Part shown: positions 23,335 through 34,452 of the stretch, in pieces | Layout: every line of letters starts with the position of its first letter | How positions within the stretch are numbered: position 1 is the stretch's first letter | Assembly: GCA_037126765.1 (NCBI GenBank) | Contig: JBBCBC010000021.1 | Location: forward strand, 24,755,434 to 24,819,433 | Direction: 5' to 3' | Source of the DNA: Stenogyne calaminthoides | Lineage: Eukaryota; Streptophyta; Magnoliopsida; Lamiales; Lamiaceae | DNA: 64,000 bases | Made by a program: the position numbers and the translations under genes | The notes under the pieces: model-generated | The model's database searches: none | The model's input: the letters and a program-made list of their open reading frames with translations, nothing else | What the model was told of the DNA's origin: nothing

Positions 23335-24926
23335 TTGGTTCGAGATCATTCCATCAAACATTTTAGGTGCATTTTCTCCAAGATCCGAAGCCCTAGCTCA
23401 TTGCATAATTCTTCGAATCGATCTCAACTAGTGGCTTGGTTAGAATATCGACTTTTTCAGTATATCGGTATGAATCTTTTCCATTTCGATATTCTTCTTT
23501 TCAACATGATCTCTTATAAAATGGTGCCCGACATCCACATGCTTGCATCTTGTATGTAGAACAGATTACGAGTGATTGCAATAAGACTATTATCACATCA
23601 CGTAAAAATAGGTACATTCTTAGCTTCAATGTTATAATCCTCATTGGCCGACTAAGCCCGGAGCGGTTTGGGAACAACGACTTCCTCGCAGACCATATAT
23701 TACGCTTTCAAGTAGTAGATGTTGCAATCGATGTCGCTTCTTTTGAAAACCACGAGATCGGTTTACTTCCTAAGAACCGACAAGTTCTCGAGGTGGATTT
23801 TACATCAATCTTGCAACCTCCATAATCGTAATCGAGAATACTCACTAAGTTCTAGATTATCATCGATGGGTAAAATAAACCAAGGTTTCTTTGTCCCTTC
23901 GAGATACTTAAGAATTCGCTTAGCTACTTCTAGGTGACTTATCATTGGATTTGCACGAAATCGCACATACACCCATCTGCGAAGGTTATATCCGGTCTCT
24001 TTGGCGGTCGGGTATAGTAGAGATCCAATGAGTGCCCTATATTCCTTCCCGATTTGTTTTCGACCATCCTCATCCGGATCCATCATGAATCCGGTCATCA
24101 TAGGAATTTTGGCTTCCTTACAATTTTGAACTCCAAACTTAGCCAATAAATTCTAGTGTACTTTTGCTTGGCGGATGAATATCCCTTACGTACTTTGCTT
24201 TACTTGAAGACCCGAAAGTAATTCATCGACCCATCATGGACATCTCGAATTTTCCTTGCATCGGTTCTTTGAATCTTTCACATAGACTTTTGTTGGGAGA
24301 TCAGAAGATGATGTCGCCCACGTAAATCTGAACCATCGAATATCTTTTCCATCTTCTATTCGAATAAGGTTCGTCGCTTCCATCGCCTTTAGTGAACCCA
24401 CTTTCGATCAAGAAGCGAGAGAGTGTATCATACCAAGCTCGAGGAGCCTGTTTTGAGCCATAGAGAGCTTTTCTTAGACAGTACACACTGGTTGCTCTTT
24501 TCAAAGCACGGAGGTTGTTCGACATAAACTTCCTCTGCTAGTACCCCGTTTAAGAAAGCACTCTTTCGTCCATCGATACACAGTGAACCCCTCGTGGGAA
24601 GCATATGCGAGAAATAATAGCCGAATGGCTTCTAAGCGGCGGCCCGGTGCAAAGGTCTCATCATAATCAATTCCTTACGATTGTGAATACCCCTTAGCAA
24701 CAAGTCTTGCCTTATTTACGGTGATGACGTTTTTCTCATCTCTCTTGTTCTTGAATACCCACTTCGTGCCAATAACGTCTTGATGACTTGGTCCGTCCAC
24801 TAGTTCCCAAACTTGATTTCTCTCGAATCGCTCCGGCTCCTCTGCATGGCTAGAATCCAACTTGCGTCTTGTAGAGCTTCCTCTATTGTTGTTGGTTCCT
24901 TCATAGGCGGATAAAGAACAATACAC
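23335..24926 (-). pseudogene. Copia A1 reverse transcriptase and RNase H region, broken
   Basis: Read on the minus strand. The reverse transcriptase start (24926-24675) has VWELVDGPSHQDVIGTKWVF and ARLVAKGYSQ. The piece at 24525-24301 has LRKALYGSKQAPRAWYD and the active-site box as YVGDIIF, where the family has YVDD. The piece at 24146-23805 has MAKFGVQNCKEAKIPMMTG and SHLEVAKRILKYLEGTKK, typical of the connection to RNase H. RNase H and the C-terminus continue to about 23335 in short frames. Missing bases at CAG/CTG sites account for some of the breaks. As written the polymerase cannot be active. Confidence 0.8.
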
Positions 24927-25365
24927 TTTCTTTCACCAATCGATGTCTAGTTTTAACTTTATCGGATGGGTCTCCGATTATCGGATCGGTTGGATGGTGG
25001 TTATCCAGTCCTTCTCGATTCGAATTGCGTCGGTTTTGGAGAACATCGTCCGTTTCGATAAAATTTCATTACTAGCGATTGGGAGTGGTGCGAATTATGA
25101 TCCACTTGATAAGAACAAGTCTCGGTGATGTTGGACTCATCATGTGTTGATGTCTATTCGTGGGAACCGGATGTTCCCCCGAACCCGGATCGTTCGGTTG
25201 ATCTTGTCTCACCATATCGGCTTCTTCAATAAACAGTTTTTAGTACCTTAGGATCTGAATGATCCGGTGAATCGACTAGATCTCGGAATGTATCTCGACA
25301 CGATTTTCGATTCTTTTTCCTTGATCGTTAGGCGATCCATTTTACGAACATCAGGTTACGGTTGA

Positions 25366-26678
25366 TCAGTACTTTCTTGTTCCGAGGCGATTTCTCTTGA
25401 TCGAAGATGCTTCATCAAAGACTACATGGGGTGTTTCTTCCACAAGTAGGGTTCGCTCGTTGTAAACCCCGAAAGCCTTGCTAGATGAGGAATACCCTAA
25501 GAATATACCCCTCATCGACTTGGCCTCAAAGGTTTTCAACCGACTCTTCCCATTGTTGTGTATGAAACACTTACACCCAAAAAACATGGAAGTAGGAAAC
25601 ACGAGGTTTTTACGTCCTTCCCACAGTTCATAGGGTGTTTTGTAGTGAGCCTTAGTCGGGAGATATCATTCGAGTGTGGCATGCGGTGTTGATTATACGC
25701 CTTTAAACGGCTTGGTATTGCATGTTCAGCTAACATCGTGCGAGCAGCTTCTTTGAGAGTTATGTTCCTCCGTTCAGCTACTCCATTTTGTTGTGGCGTC
25801 CTTGCAGCTGATGTTTCATACTGTATGCCAAACTTAGAGCAAAAATCGATAATAAACGCGAGTTCGAAATTATGTACCTTTATCGTCGATTTTTACTTTA
25901 CTGACGACACCCTTCTCATTTTGTAATCTTTTTAGCAGCTCGGGTATCTTCGTTATCGTCTCATTCTTCTTATGTAAGAATATAACCCAGGTAAACTTGG
26001 AATAGTCATCCACGATTACCAGAGTATATTTGCGTCCGTTGAGACTGACTGGTGTAACTGGTCCAAATAGATCCATATGAAGTAATTTGCAAGTACTCTC
26101 TTTGGATCCGGTCAAGGAATTCCCTTGAATGAAGCTTTGACCTGTTTTCCCTTCTGACATGCAGTACATGTCTGATCCTTTGAAAATACTTCATTCGGAA
26201 GTCCTTCCACTAGAGACATCCTTGCTATCTTATTAAGAGTTTTAAAGTTCAGATGGCTCATTCTTTTGTGCCAGAGCCAGCTGCTACTTTTGGAACTCTT
26301 GACAATCAGGCATGCATTTCTTGGGCAAATGTTCCAATCAGCTGTGTAGATCGTCCCTTTCCTTGAACCAGTTAGCAAAATCTGTTGAGTGGATCGATTC
26401 TTGATAGTGCATTGGTCAGTCGAGAACTCAACACTGAATCTGTTGTCGCAGAATTGTGAAACCGATAATAGGTTGTGCTTCAGACCTTCGACATACGAGA
26501 CTCCAGTTACTTGTACATCATCATTCTCTAAGGTTCTGAATCCTTTGGTATAACCAAAGTTATCATCACCGAAGAGTACACGCGGGTCTTTCTGTTCTAT
26601 GTAAGAGCTGAGGAGGTGCTTGCTTCCTGTCATGTGCCTTGAACATCCACTATCGATGTACCAGATAGTTGCTTGCAC
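25366..26678 (-). pseudogene. Copia A1 protease, GAG-pre-integrase and integrase
   Basis: The protease begins the clean block 26678-26112 with WYIDSGCSRHMTG, whose DSG is the aspartic protease motif. The H-H-C-C zinc site follows with LWHKRMSHLNF and CTACQKGKQ. The integrase core at 26169-25870 has LLHMDLFGPV and VDDYSKFTW with the first two catalytic aspartates; the third acidic residue would be near 25800 in a QNGVAER-like context. The C-terminal part at 25602-25366 has FGCKCFIHNNG and GIFLGYSSSSKAFGVYN. The product would cut the polyprotein and insert the DNA copy. Frames shift near 25870 and 25600. Confidence 0.85.
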
Positions 26679-28595
26679 ACCTCCTTTGTTGGCGGACCAC
26701 GCGATCCTCGTGATTAAATCGGGCTTTAGGTACCCCTTTTGGATTGGGTCTGAGGGGTTAGGATTAGTTTTGGGGATCCATACAAAGCGAGCACTTCTAT
26801 TGTGATCGGGTTAGATCGAAGGCTGATTTGTCTCCCATACCTATCAACATAATCATCGTCTCTTTTATATGCTTTTTTCGATTTGTATGATTATTAGTGT
26901 GAACCTTGGATGACTTAGAAGACTTGGGATTTATCTTTTTTCGTTTGTCTTCTTTTTATCCGGTGAGGTTAGTCAAGTGACCCTAGATTTCTGATTATAG
27001 GGGTAGGTAAGACTTCTACCATCAAAAGATTCATATCTTTTTTGGCATAGGTGGTTTTTGCGGTTTACGAAGCATGCTTATTAGGCGGTGACCTTGATTG
27101 GGTCTCGATTGGACTTCCCTTTTACGAGGTTGCCTTTTTCGATTTCGATCGTTGATCGAGTTGAGGTCTCTTCGAAAGAACCGGGTTCTTCGTGATTCCT
27201 CGATCGATGCTTTACCGGTTGGGGTCCATTTCATTTCCCCTTACGGTTAGGCACTGCCTTACACCGCTCAACCGGTCTTTTTTCCTTATTAGATACATGT
27301 TTGGCTTTTGGTGTATCTTTGCCGAGAAACTCGTCGATTACACCTTTTTAGATGAATCGGTAGGGGCTTTTGAGGATCTTGGAAGGGTTCTCATAGCCAA
27401 GTCCTTCTTATTAATCGTTGTTCGAAAATAGGTGTTCATGTCTTGAGCAGGTTTTAGATGATTTTGTGAAAACCTCTTTTTTTCTTACGCAGATTATCCT
27501 CGGATGATTTCGGACTTTCATGCATTGAATAACTCATCAAATTTTGCTTGAAGAAGTTTGAAATCATCGACTTCTTTGTTTGTTAATATCCGGTGATCTT
27601 TGATCGCTTCTCGATCGAAGCCTTAACTTTCGAAATTTTACATTCCTCGGTTGCCTTACGGCGGTTTAAGCAGATTAAGTTCGGAGGCTTTACTAAGGTC
27701 ATTCTCCTTAGCAAGTGATTATTTCTAATTCGACTTGTCATTTTAAACTTCCACTATAGCATAAGTGTCATTTGCATTGGAGAGATCCTCAAGCAATTGC
27801 TTTCTGAGTAGAGCTGCGGTCAATCTCCCCGGCGGGTGTGCTAATGATAGCGGTGTAAAGCGAAGCAAGCGAGTTTGGAGGTTACCTCAGTTGGTCCTCC
27901 CGGCCATCGGTGAGATCTCATCATCGTCCGAAGAGAATATCGGATCTTCATTTTCATAGAAGTCAACAACACTGCTTGATCGGCGAAGTCTTCTCTGAGA
28001 GGAGTATCCGAGTCCTCGAGGGCGGATAGGAATCGTCAATTCACGGCGTATCGGCAACCATGGCTCTTCGTCGTCCCTATAACGTTGCTCTCTTACATTC
28101 CTCTTTTCTTCCCTTTTCTCTTGGCGTCAGTGCAGGCGGTCTGCGCTATAGTGACTGGCTTCTCTCGCGGTTGAAGCACGCTCCTTGATCCACCGAACCT
28201 TTCCTTCGGGTGAATCACTCGTCTGTATGACCTATTAGGTGACTTCCCTTCGATAGTAGTCCGAGCTTCTTACATGCGATTGGTTATCTCTTCCTTCCTC
28301 GATCGATTATCTCTTTTCCTTTCATCTCTGTGATCCCTCCGATCATCGGATCGGTTCTTTCGGAGATCGTTGGTTGATCTCCTATCTCTCCCCCTCGGTA
28401 TGTTGATAGTCCTTATAAAATCTTCGATACTTACCAAGTTGGACGTTCGACTTCTCAAGCTTCCCGGTAAGCGGAAGCGTCTGTTTACGCTGACTCATTA
28501 TATTCCCAACAGTTCGTTTGGCCTTCGTTCTAGCTTCTTTGGTTGCCTTTAAAAGCAATCGATTTTGAAGTTGAGGCTTGGCGGGTACCTCATCT
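26679..28595 (-). pseudogene. Copia A1 gag C-terminus with CCHC zinc knuckle and linker, badly scrambled
   Basis: Only short frames survive (28618-28382, 28458-28270, 27234-27031). On the minus strand, about 28180-28124 encodes a recognisable but damaged zinc knuckle: a CFN start, an HYS-like centre and a terminal cysteine pattern, with the cysteine codon TGC of CTGC converted to CGC. The surrounding lysine/arginine-rich pieces are usual for gag tails. This is the densest block of CGG/CG strings in the element. Confidence 0.6.
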
Positions 28596-29277
28596 TCATC
28601 GAACTTGTCCTCTTTCAATCAAATCGAACTCGTGAGCTTTAAGACTCAAGAACAAGCTACTTGGCTTCATCTTTGAAATGTCTTGGCAATCCTTGATTAC
28701 CGTGACCTTCATGTCCCATTTCTTGGTGAGAGACCTTAGGATTTTGTAGTTGATATCTTTATCAGACATCTCTCTACCAAGTTCTCGAAGCTTGTTTATA
28801 GACATTGTAATCCTTCCATCGAGTTCGTTGATGGTTTCGTTGGGCAGCATCTTCGGTTTTTCGAACTTCACCGGTTAAACTTGTAGATTTGTCTTTTATC
28901 TGTTCATTTCCTCGCGATATATCAGCCAGAGTATCCCACATTGCTTTCGCAGATTTGAGATACTTAATCTTTTCCTTGGTGACCTTATCCATTGTTTTCA
29001 TGATAATGTGCCTTGCGATAGTATCTAGAGTATGCAGTTTCCTTTCTTCTGCATCCATCAAGGCTGGGCTTTTACGTACAAGACTTCCCGGCAAAGTCCG
29101 GATCTTCTCCAACCGCGGGGTTGTCGTAGTATATGATGATGGGTCCTCTTTTCGATGACTTCCATCATTACGCCAATTGATCGAACCTAGATGGTTGGAC
29201 ATATATATGGCCCAATCTGCATACTCATCGATTGAGAACTTCGGCAGATCATGATACATTCCTGAGGTGTTATCCAT
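28596..29277 (-). pseudogene. Copia A1 gag, N-terminal part
   Basis: The ATG at 29277 lies about 120 bp after the primer-binding site. The frame 29277-28774 holds MDNTSGMYHDLPKFSIDEYADW, with HTLDTIARHIIMKTM and AMWDTLADISRGNEQIKDKS, the UBN2-like copia gag pattern. It continues after a frameshift at about 28870 with KFEKPKMLPNETINELDGRI and LRSLTKKWDMKVTVIKD (28871-28596). The protein forms the particle shell. The break lies at a CCGGTT string where related gags encode a leucine/alanine stretch. Confidence 0.85.
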
Positions 29278-29399
29278 GCTGAGTGATTTTGGAAAATGAA
29301 TGAGTTTTAAAAACGGTTTTTCAAGATCAGTTCAGTCGACCACAAAGATTCTTCCTCAAGAATCGATGATACACAAAGTCGATTGGTCGAGAGAACCAA

Positions 29400-29414
29400 C
29401 CGCGCTCGATACCA
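29400..29414 (-). promoter_or_regulatory. Primer-binding site of copia A1, one base short
   Basis: The minus strand reads TGGTATCGAGCGCGG two bases inside the 5' LTR. The initiator tRNA-Met site should read TGGTATCAGAG; here CAG has become CG. Because the site must pair with a conserved tRNA, this is an independent marker of the CAG-to-CG change. Confidence 0.85.
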
Positions 29415-29416
29415 CT

Positions 29417-30990
29417 TGTAGGTCCCGAACGCGGGTTTTGTGAGGGTAGAAGTCTAGAGGGGAGGGGTGAATAGACTTCTGAAAACTTTTGTGCAAATCA
29501 GGTGTGAGGGCAGTTAACCTGATCAGAGTGTGAGTGAATCAGTTTGGACTGATAACCAACTTACGGATCGCTCAAGGCGGTCGATTCGGTAACTATCGGT
29601 TTAAGCGATGTGTGCGGAAGCTTAAGTTTTACCCGTGTGAAAAACCAGTTTTGATAAATCAGATTCCAAAGTTAATCTTTTAATCAGTTGACTGAAGTGT
29701 CAGGTTTGATCAGATCAGAAGCTTGGTGCTAACTGATCTCAACTTGGAATAAGTATGCGCTTTAAAGGTTGTGTGCGATTGTGTAATCAGTCAATCAAAG
29801 CGGTAAAGGCACACAAGATTTATAGTGGTTCGGACAAACCAGTCCTACGTCCACTCTTCCCTATCACAAGGGGCACCTACTTAACCAACTGAACTTTGTT
29901 TTATGTGTAAGTCCAACACAGTACACCAACTATATGTTTAAGGAGTTCACACTCAACCGATCCCAAAGATCAGAACTAGAAACCGTAGTCTGAAATCTTG
30001 CTAAACAACTTAACCTAACTTGGGGGTTTGGGTAAGATTGTTTTGGTTCCAACTATGAAATCTTTTCTTCAGCATATATAAGCGACCCTAACGGTAGATG
30101 AAAAGATTTCTATGCTAAGAACTTTATGGGATGAACACTTAATGAAAATTAATCTTCTTGTTCGTGTTCTTGTGCGAAAATCTGATATTAGCTTGAGCTT
30201 CTTGATTGTTCAGCGTTTCCGTTATTTCACTCTGAAGTGTGATCCCATATTTATAGACCTTGAAATCAAAGAGCCGTTGGAGAGCAATTTGAATTTCAAG
30301 GTTATATTTGGTAGACTTGCAGCTTGATGTGACGAGCTTGAGGAAGCGGCATGGCCAAAAGCGTGAATTTGTACTTTGTAGCCATTCTGAGAGAGGTAGC
30401 ATCAAATCCCGCAATTGCGGCTCCGATCATCGTGTCTTGTTCTTATTGGATAGCAGACTCACACCGGTGTTGTTGTTCTTCCAACTACGCTTGACATTCT
30501 TCTTGTTCGGATCATAGGCGTATGATTAGGTGAAACATCGATTTTGGTGGTGGTATTTGATCGATCTGAATCGATCGGTCTACTCGATAGAGTCTTCGTG
30601 TGCGGTTGACTTAGCTTCAACTAGCGGACTTCGGTGATGTAGGTCTTCCGTCCGATCTTCCGGAAGTCATCGATCTTCAAGTATCTTGAGTTTGAGCTTT
30701 ATGACTTCAAATTGAGATATCGACTAGATCGGATCGATCCGATCTTCGATTCTTTCTAAAGATTCGGCTTTTGTCGGGATATCACCGTCCTTTGAGTCTT
30801 CAGATCTGACCTATACATATTGAGTTTCCCCCTCAATATGTGACCTATCTATTTCATCAGTTGTTCTATACAATCATTATCAACTGGTCTCCTATAGCAG
30901 GTAATATAAACATCAGTCAGCTAACAGGTCTGACTGGTCCTATTACATGTGTTTTTTGGAACTTTCATCAAAACTATAAATTTCCCAACA
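29417..30990 (-). repeat. 5' LTR of copia A1
   Basis: Starts TGTAGGTCCCGAACGCGGG and ends TTTCCCAACA on the + strand. The minus TATA-like ATAAATATGGG is at about 30242-30252. It carries CG-type changes at positions different from those in the other LTR, for example 30541-30560 and 30765-30790. Confidence 0.9.
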
Positions 30991-31122
30991 ATACTTTTCA
31001 TTTAACAAGTAATACTTTTCACTTAAACAAGTAATACTTTTCATTTAAGTAAATAACATCTTTCATTTAAACAAGTATGACTTTTTTATTTAAATAAGTA
31101 CTACTTTTCATTTAAACAAGTA

Positions 31123-31378
31123 CTCCCTCCGTCCCAATCATAATGGTAAAGTACCCCATATTTTCGTCTCAATCATAATGGTAAAGTTACTTACACACTT
31201 TATTACTTTATCACATAAAATATTAATAAATAACACTTTTTACCCCCAATTACTCATCACTTTATCACTTTATCATATAAAATACTAATAAACAACTCTT
31301 CCTACCCCACCACTTTATCACTATTCCACTAAATCCTTATGAACAGTAAAAATGTCATTATGATTGGGACGGAGGGAG
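31123..31378. mobile_element. Stowaway-type MITE (Tc1/mariner), 256 bp
   Basis: Terminal inverted repeats CTCCCTCCGTCCCAATCATA are identical for 23 bp and flanked by TA on both sides (31121-31122, 31379-31380). These are the standard ends and target of Stowaway elements. No coding capacity. Confidence 0.9.
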
Positions 31379-31979
31379 TACTACTTTTCATTTTAACAAG
31401 TACTACTTTTCATTTAAACAAATAATACCTTTCATTTAAACAAATAATATCTTTCATTTAAACAAGCACTACATTTCATTTAAACAAGTACTACTTTTTA
31501 TTTGAGCAAGTACTATTTTCTATTTAAACAAGTACTACTTTTCATTTAAACAAGTACTACTTTTCATTTAAACAAGTATTACTTTTCATTTAAACAAGTA
31601 CTACTTTTCTATTAAAGAAATTGATACTTTTCTATTTAAACAAGTATTACTTTTCATTTAAACAAGTACTACTTTTCTATTAAAGAAATTAATACTTTTC
31701 TATTTAAACAAGTAATACATTTCATTAAACAAGTACTACTTTTCATTTAAACAAGTACTACTTTTCTATTTAAACAAGTACTACTTTTCTATTTAAACAA
31801 GTAATACTTTTCATTTAAAAAGTAATACTTTTCATTTAAATAAGTAATACCTTTCATTTAAATAAATAATACCTTTCATTTAAACAAGTATAATTTTTCA
31901 ATTTAAACAAGTACTACTTTTCATTTAAGCAAGTAATACTTTCTATTTAAACAAGTACTACTTTTCATTTAAACAAGTA

Positions 31980-32260
31980 CTCCCTCTGCCCCAGTATAAG
32001 ATTCTTGTTTCTTTTTGTTGTTTTGTTTAAGAAATAATAATAAAATAATAAAAATGAAGGGTAGTTGTGGGTATTGGGAGAGAGGAAAAAGGTATGTAGA
32101 GTAATGAGTGGAGTAGTGAGTGACATTCTTTGTAATATTGTGTGAAAAGTAAGGATAAAAATTATGGATAGTGGAGTTACTTTTTCCATTTATAAAAACA
32201 GGAAACTTATTGTGGGACGGACAAAAAAGGAAAGAGAAACTTATAGTAAGACAGAGGGAG
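31980..32260. mobile_element. Stowaway-type MITE, second copy, 281 bp
   Basis: The left end CTCCCTCTGCCCCAGTATAA and the right end reversed CTCCCTCTGTCTTACTATAA are imperfect inverted repeats with TA on both flanks (31978-31979, 32261-32262). It is unrelated internally to the first copy. Confidence 0.85.
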
Positions 32261-32782
32261 TACTACTTTTCATTTTAACAAGTACTACTTTTCATTTAAA
32301 CAATTAATATCTTTCATTTAAACAAATAATATCTTTCATTTACACAAGTACTACTTTTAATTTAAACAAGTACTAATTTTTATTTGAGTAAGTACTATTT
32401 TCTATTTAAACAAGTACTAATTTTCATTTAAACAAGTACTACTTTTCATTTTAACAAGTACTATTTTTCTTTTTAAACAAGTAATACTTTTCTATTTAAA
32501 CAAGTAATACTTTTAATTAAACAAGTACTACTTTTCGTTTAAATAAGTACTACTTTTCTATTCAAACAAATACTACTTTTCTATTTAAACAAGTACTATT
32601 TTTCTATTTAAACAAGTAATATTTTTCTATTTAAACAAGTAATACTTTTCATTAAACAAGTACTACTTTTCGTTTAAATAAGTACTACTTTTCTATTTAA
32701 ACAAGTAATACTTTTTATTTAACAAGTAATACTTTTCATTTAAACAAGAATTTATTTTCTATTTAAACAAGTACTACTTTTA

Positions 32783-32813
<31 letters not shown>
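32783..32813. repeat. (TA)n microsatellite
   Basis: About 15 TA units at the right end of the minisatellite. Confidence 0.95.
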
Positions 32814-32817
<4 letters not shown>

Positions 32818-33361
32818 AACATACTATAAATCAAATTTTATACCGTAAACTCCTCGAAATAGATCTGACTACGGCCAGGTGGAACTCTTCTCCAAGTGAC
32901 TATAAATTAAATATACAGTAAGATGCATTAACAACAATTAATAAACCTAGTATAATTCTGAAATATTAAATAAATAAATAAATACATAATTAATATTAAA
33001 TATTAAAAAAAATCATCGCTAAAGGGGGTTAGTTCAAACCGTCGCTAAATCCGTCGCTACAGGGGTTAGTCCTAAATGTTGCTAAAACCATTGCAAAATC
33101 GTCACTATTTTTGATGATTTGCATAAACAGTCGCTATTTGTGATGGTTCCCTTTACCGTCGCTAAAACTGTTGACTTTGATCATTTGACCGTCAACGTCG
33201 TAAAAACCGTCGCTATTTGCGATGGTTCTTGTAACCGTCGCTAAATTCCGTCGGTAAAATTCACGTTTTTTGTAGTGATTAATTTTTTTTATATAATTTA
33301 AAATACCAATAAACAACTTAATCGTTAAAACACGAGATGAACAGTGAAATGTGAAAATAAA

Positions 33362-33378
33362 ATTCGGACGGAGGGAGT
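33362..33378. mobile_element. Stowaway end remnant
   Basis: CGGACGGAGGGAGTAGT matches the right end of Stowaway elements. A matching left end was not found nearby, so it is a relic. Confidence 0.4.
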
Positions 33379-33740
33379 AGTACTGATGAATAATAAAATA
33401 ATTTTTATAATTGTATCGTTTCAAACTTTTAATGTGAATGACTTTCAAAATTAATTGATTTAAGTGAATAGGTTCTTTGGTTTCTAGAATTGTTTATCTG
33501 GTGAAAAGGTTCTTTAGTTTCTAGAATATAATTGTTTAAGTTAATTGATTTACTATAAAAGTTAGTTGTTAGAAGTTGTATCGCCGTTGACATGCCACTG
33601 GTTGCAAATGAGCATCGACAGTTTATTGGAGAGTGAATAGTTTTTATATATAGCTTAATTTTTTTTTTTAAAAGTGTGCACTCAACTTGGTAAATATCCT
33701 AATTATAGTCGACTGAATATAGTTGTTAAAGACAACAAAA

Positions 33741-34049
33741 TGCATTAAAAAAATTTCGTTTAATCTAAAAGTTTGAATTTGTAAAGAGGGTTGAGAGTCA
33801 ATTCATTTATTTTATTTCTCTCAACACTCCCCTTCACTCGTGGACCAAATCAATTATTGTTTCTGCCTTGTGGGAGGAGGCCCAAACAAGTGGATAATTT
33901 AAATGGGTGGAGTGTTTTTCACGGGAATCGAATCGATAATCTGGGCTGAGCCAGAAGTTCTGATACTATGAAAGAATTATGTCTCATCTAAAAATTCGAA
34001 TTTAAAAAGAGGATTGAGAATCAATCTATTTATTTAATTTCCCTCGACA
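33741..34049 (-). mobile_element. TRIM-like miniature LTR element
   Basis: Two direct repeats of 81-86 bp (33741-33826 and 33969-34049) start TG, end CA and share a core CTAAAA-TT-GAATTT with GAGAATCAAT/GAGAGTCAAT. Between them on the minus strand lie a PBS-like TAGTATCAGAACTTCT abutting the right repeat and a purine-rich GAGTGAAGGGGAG abutting the left one. This is the layout of a terminal-repeat retrotransposon in miniature, about 309 bp with no coding sequence. No target duplication could be matched, so the copy is old. Confidence 0.5.
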
Positions 34050-34430
34050 TACACGTTTAAGTTCATATTTTCTTAAACTCTACAGTGGTTTAAGTTGAAG
34101 TGGTAAATATTAACGAAAAAATGGGACAAAAGTTTAAATAAGTCAAAAATATATAAATGAGTGAAAAAATAAGAAATTAGAAGTTCTAGAAAAGAGGCGT
34201 AAGGAGTAATAAAAAAATAGAAAATAAAAAATGGATCTTTGATTAAGAGACTACCACCTAGGTATTTGCTTAGAACATCACATTCCCCACACTTTAAAAC
34301 CAAACCAGCTGACTTTTCCTTCATTCTATATTTCCAAACCAATCCTTCAAATAGTTGTCTCTCTTCCAAGAAAACATAAAACAAAAACAAACCAAGCGAA
34401 ACTACCGCCTCGCCTTAGATCGAAATTCTG

Positions 34431-34439
34431 ATGCAGTAA
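34431..34439 (+). promoter_or_regulatory. Minimal upstream ORF before gene 2
   Basis: ATG CAG TAA ends 13 bp before the gene 2 ATG. Such a two-codon ORF can lower translation of the main frame. Whether it lies in the transcript is inferred. Confidence 0.45.
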
Positions 34440-34452
34440 ATACACCAAGATA

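Larger units (their letters stand above)
16548..30990 (-). mobile_element. Ty1/copia retrotransposon family A, near full length (copy A1), Sirevirus-like
   Basis: Two LTRs of about 1573 bp bound an internal region of 11.3 kb, and a perfect 5-bp duplication ATACT flanks them (16543-16547, 30991-30995). The primer-binding site (29400-29414) and polypurine tract (18121-18140) both show minus orientation. The order gag, protease, integrase, reverse transcriptase, RNase H is the copia order. A further 5 kb lies between pol and the 3' LTR. A long extra region after pol, a tRNA-Met primer site and total length fit the Sirevirus lineage, but that assignment is inference. Reading frames are interrupted in many places, many of them at CAG/CTG sites (see findings). 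The insertion site is the minisatellite of the CACTA element. Confidence 0.9.
30996..32782. repeat. Minisatellite of about 20 bp, right part
   Basis: Continues the array at 16120-16547 with units such as CTTTTCATTTAAACAAGTAC, interrupted by two Stowaway MITEs. The array ends at a (TA)n tract. Both MITEs and the copia element landed in it. Confidence 0.9.
15222..33277. mobile_element. CACTA (En/Spm-type) transposon, non-autonomous, hosting later insertions
   Basis: The left end is CACTACAAAAAAGATGG. The right end reversed is CACTACAAAAAACGTG, and inversion similarity continues for about 30 bp. The 3-bp duplication ATT flanks both ends (15219-15221, 33278-33280), as expected for CACTA elements. 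Subterminal regions (15240-15480 and 33010-33265) are packed with direct and inverted copies of a CCGTCGCTAAA motif, the class hallmark. After the nested copia element and two MITEs are removed, about 3 kb remain. These hold a SINE-like piece, AT-rich sequence and a minisatellite but no transposase frame, so the element would depend on transposase from elsewhere. The transcription direction is unknown. Confidence 0.85.

Noticed and set aside
30996..32782. Regularly spaced repeats resembling a CRISPR array
   Set aside because: Units are head-to-tail without unique spacers, AT-rich and degenerate, in plant DNA; it is a minisatellite.
34073..34390. 105-residue minus frame before gene 2
   Set aside because: Low-complexity F/L/Y-rich translation of AT-rich promoter sequence.
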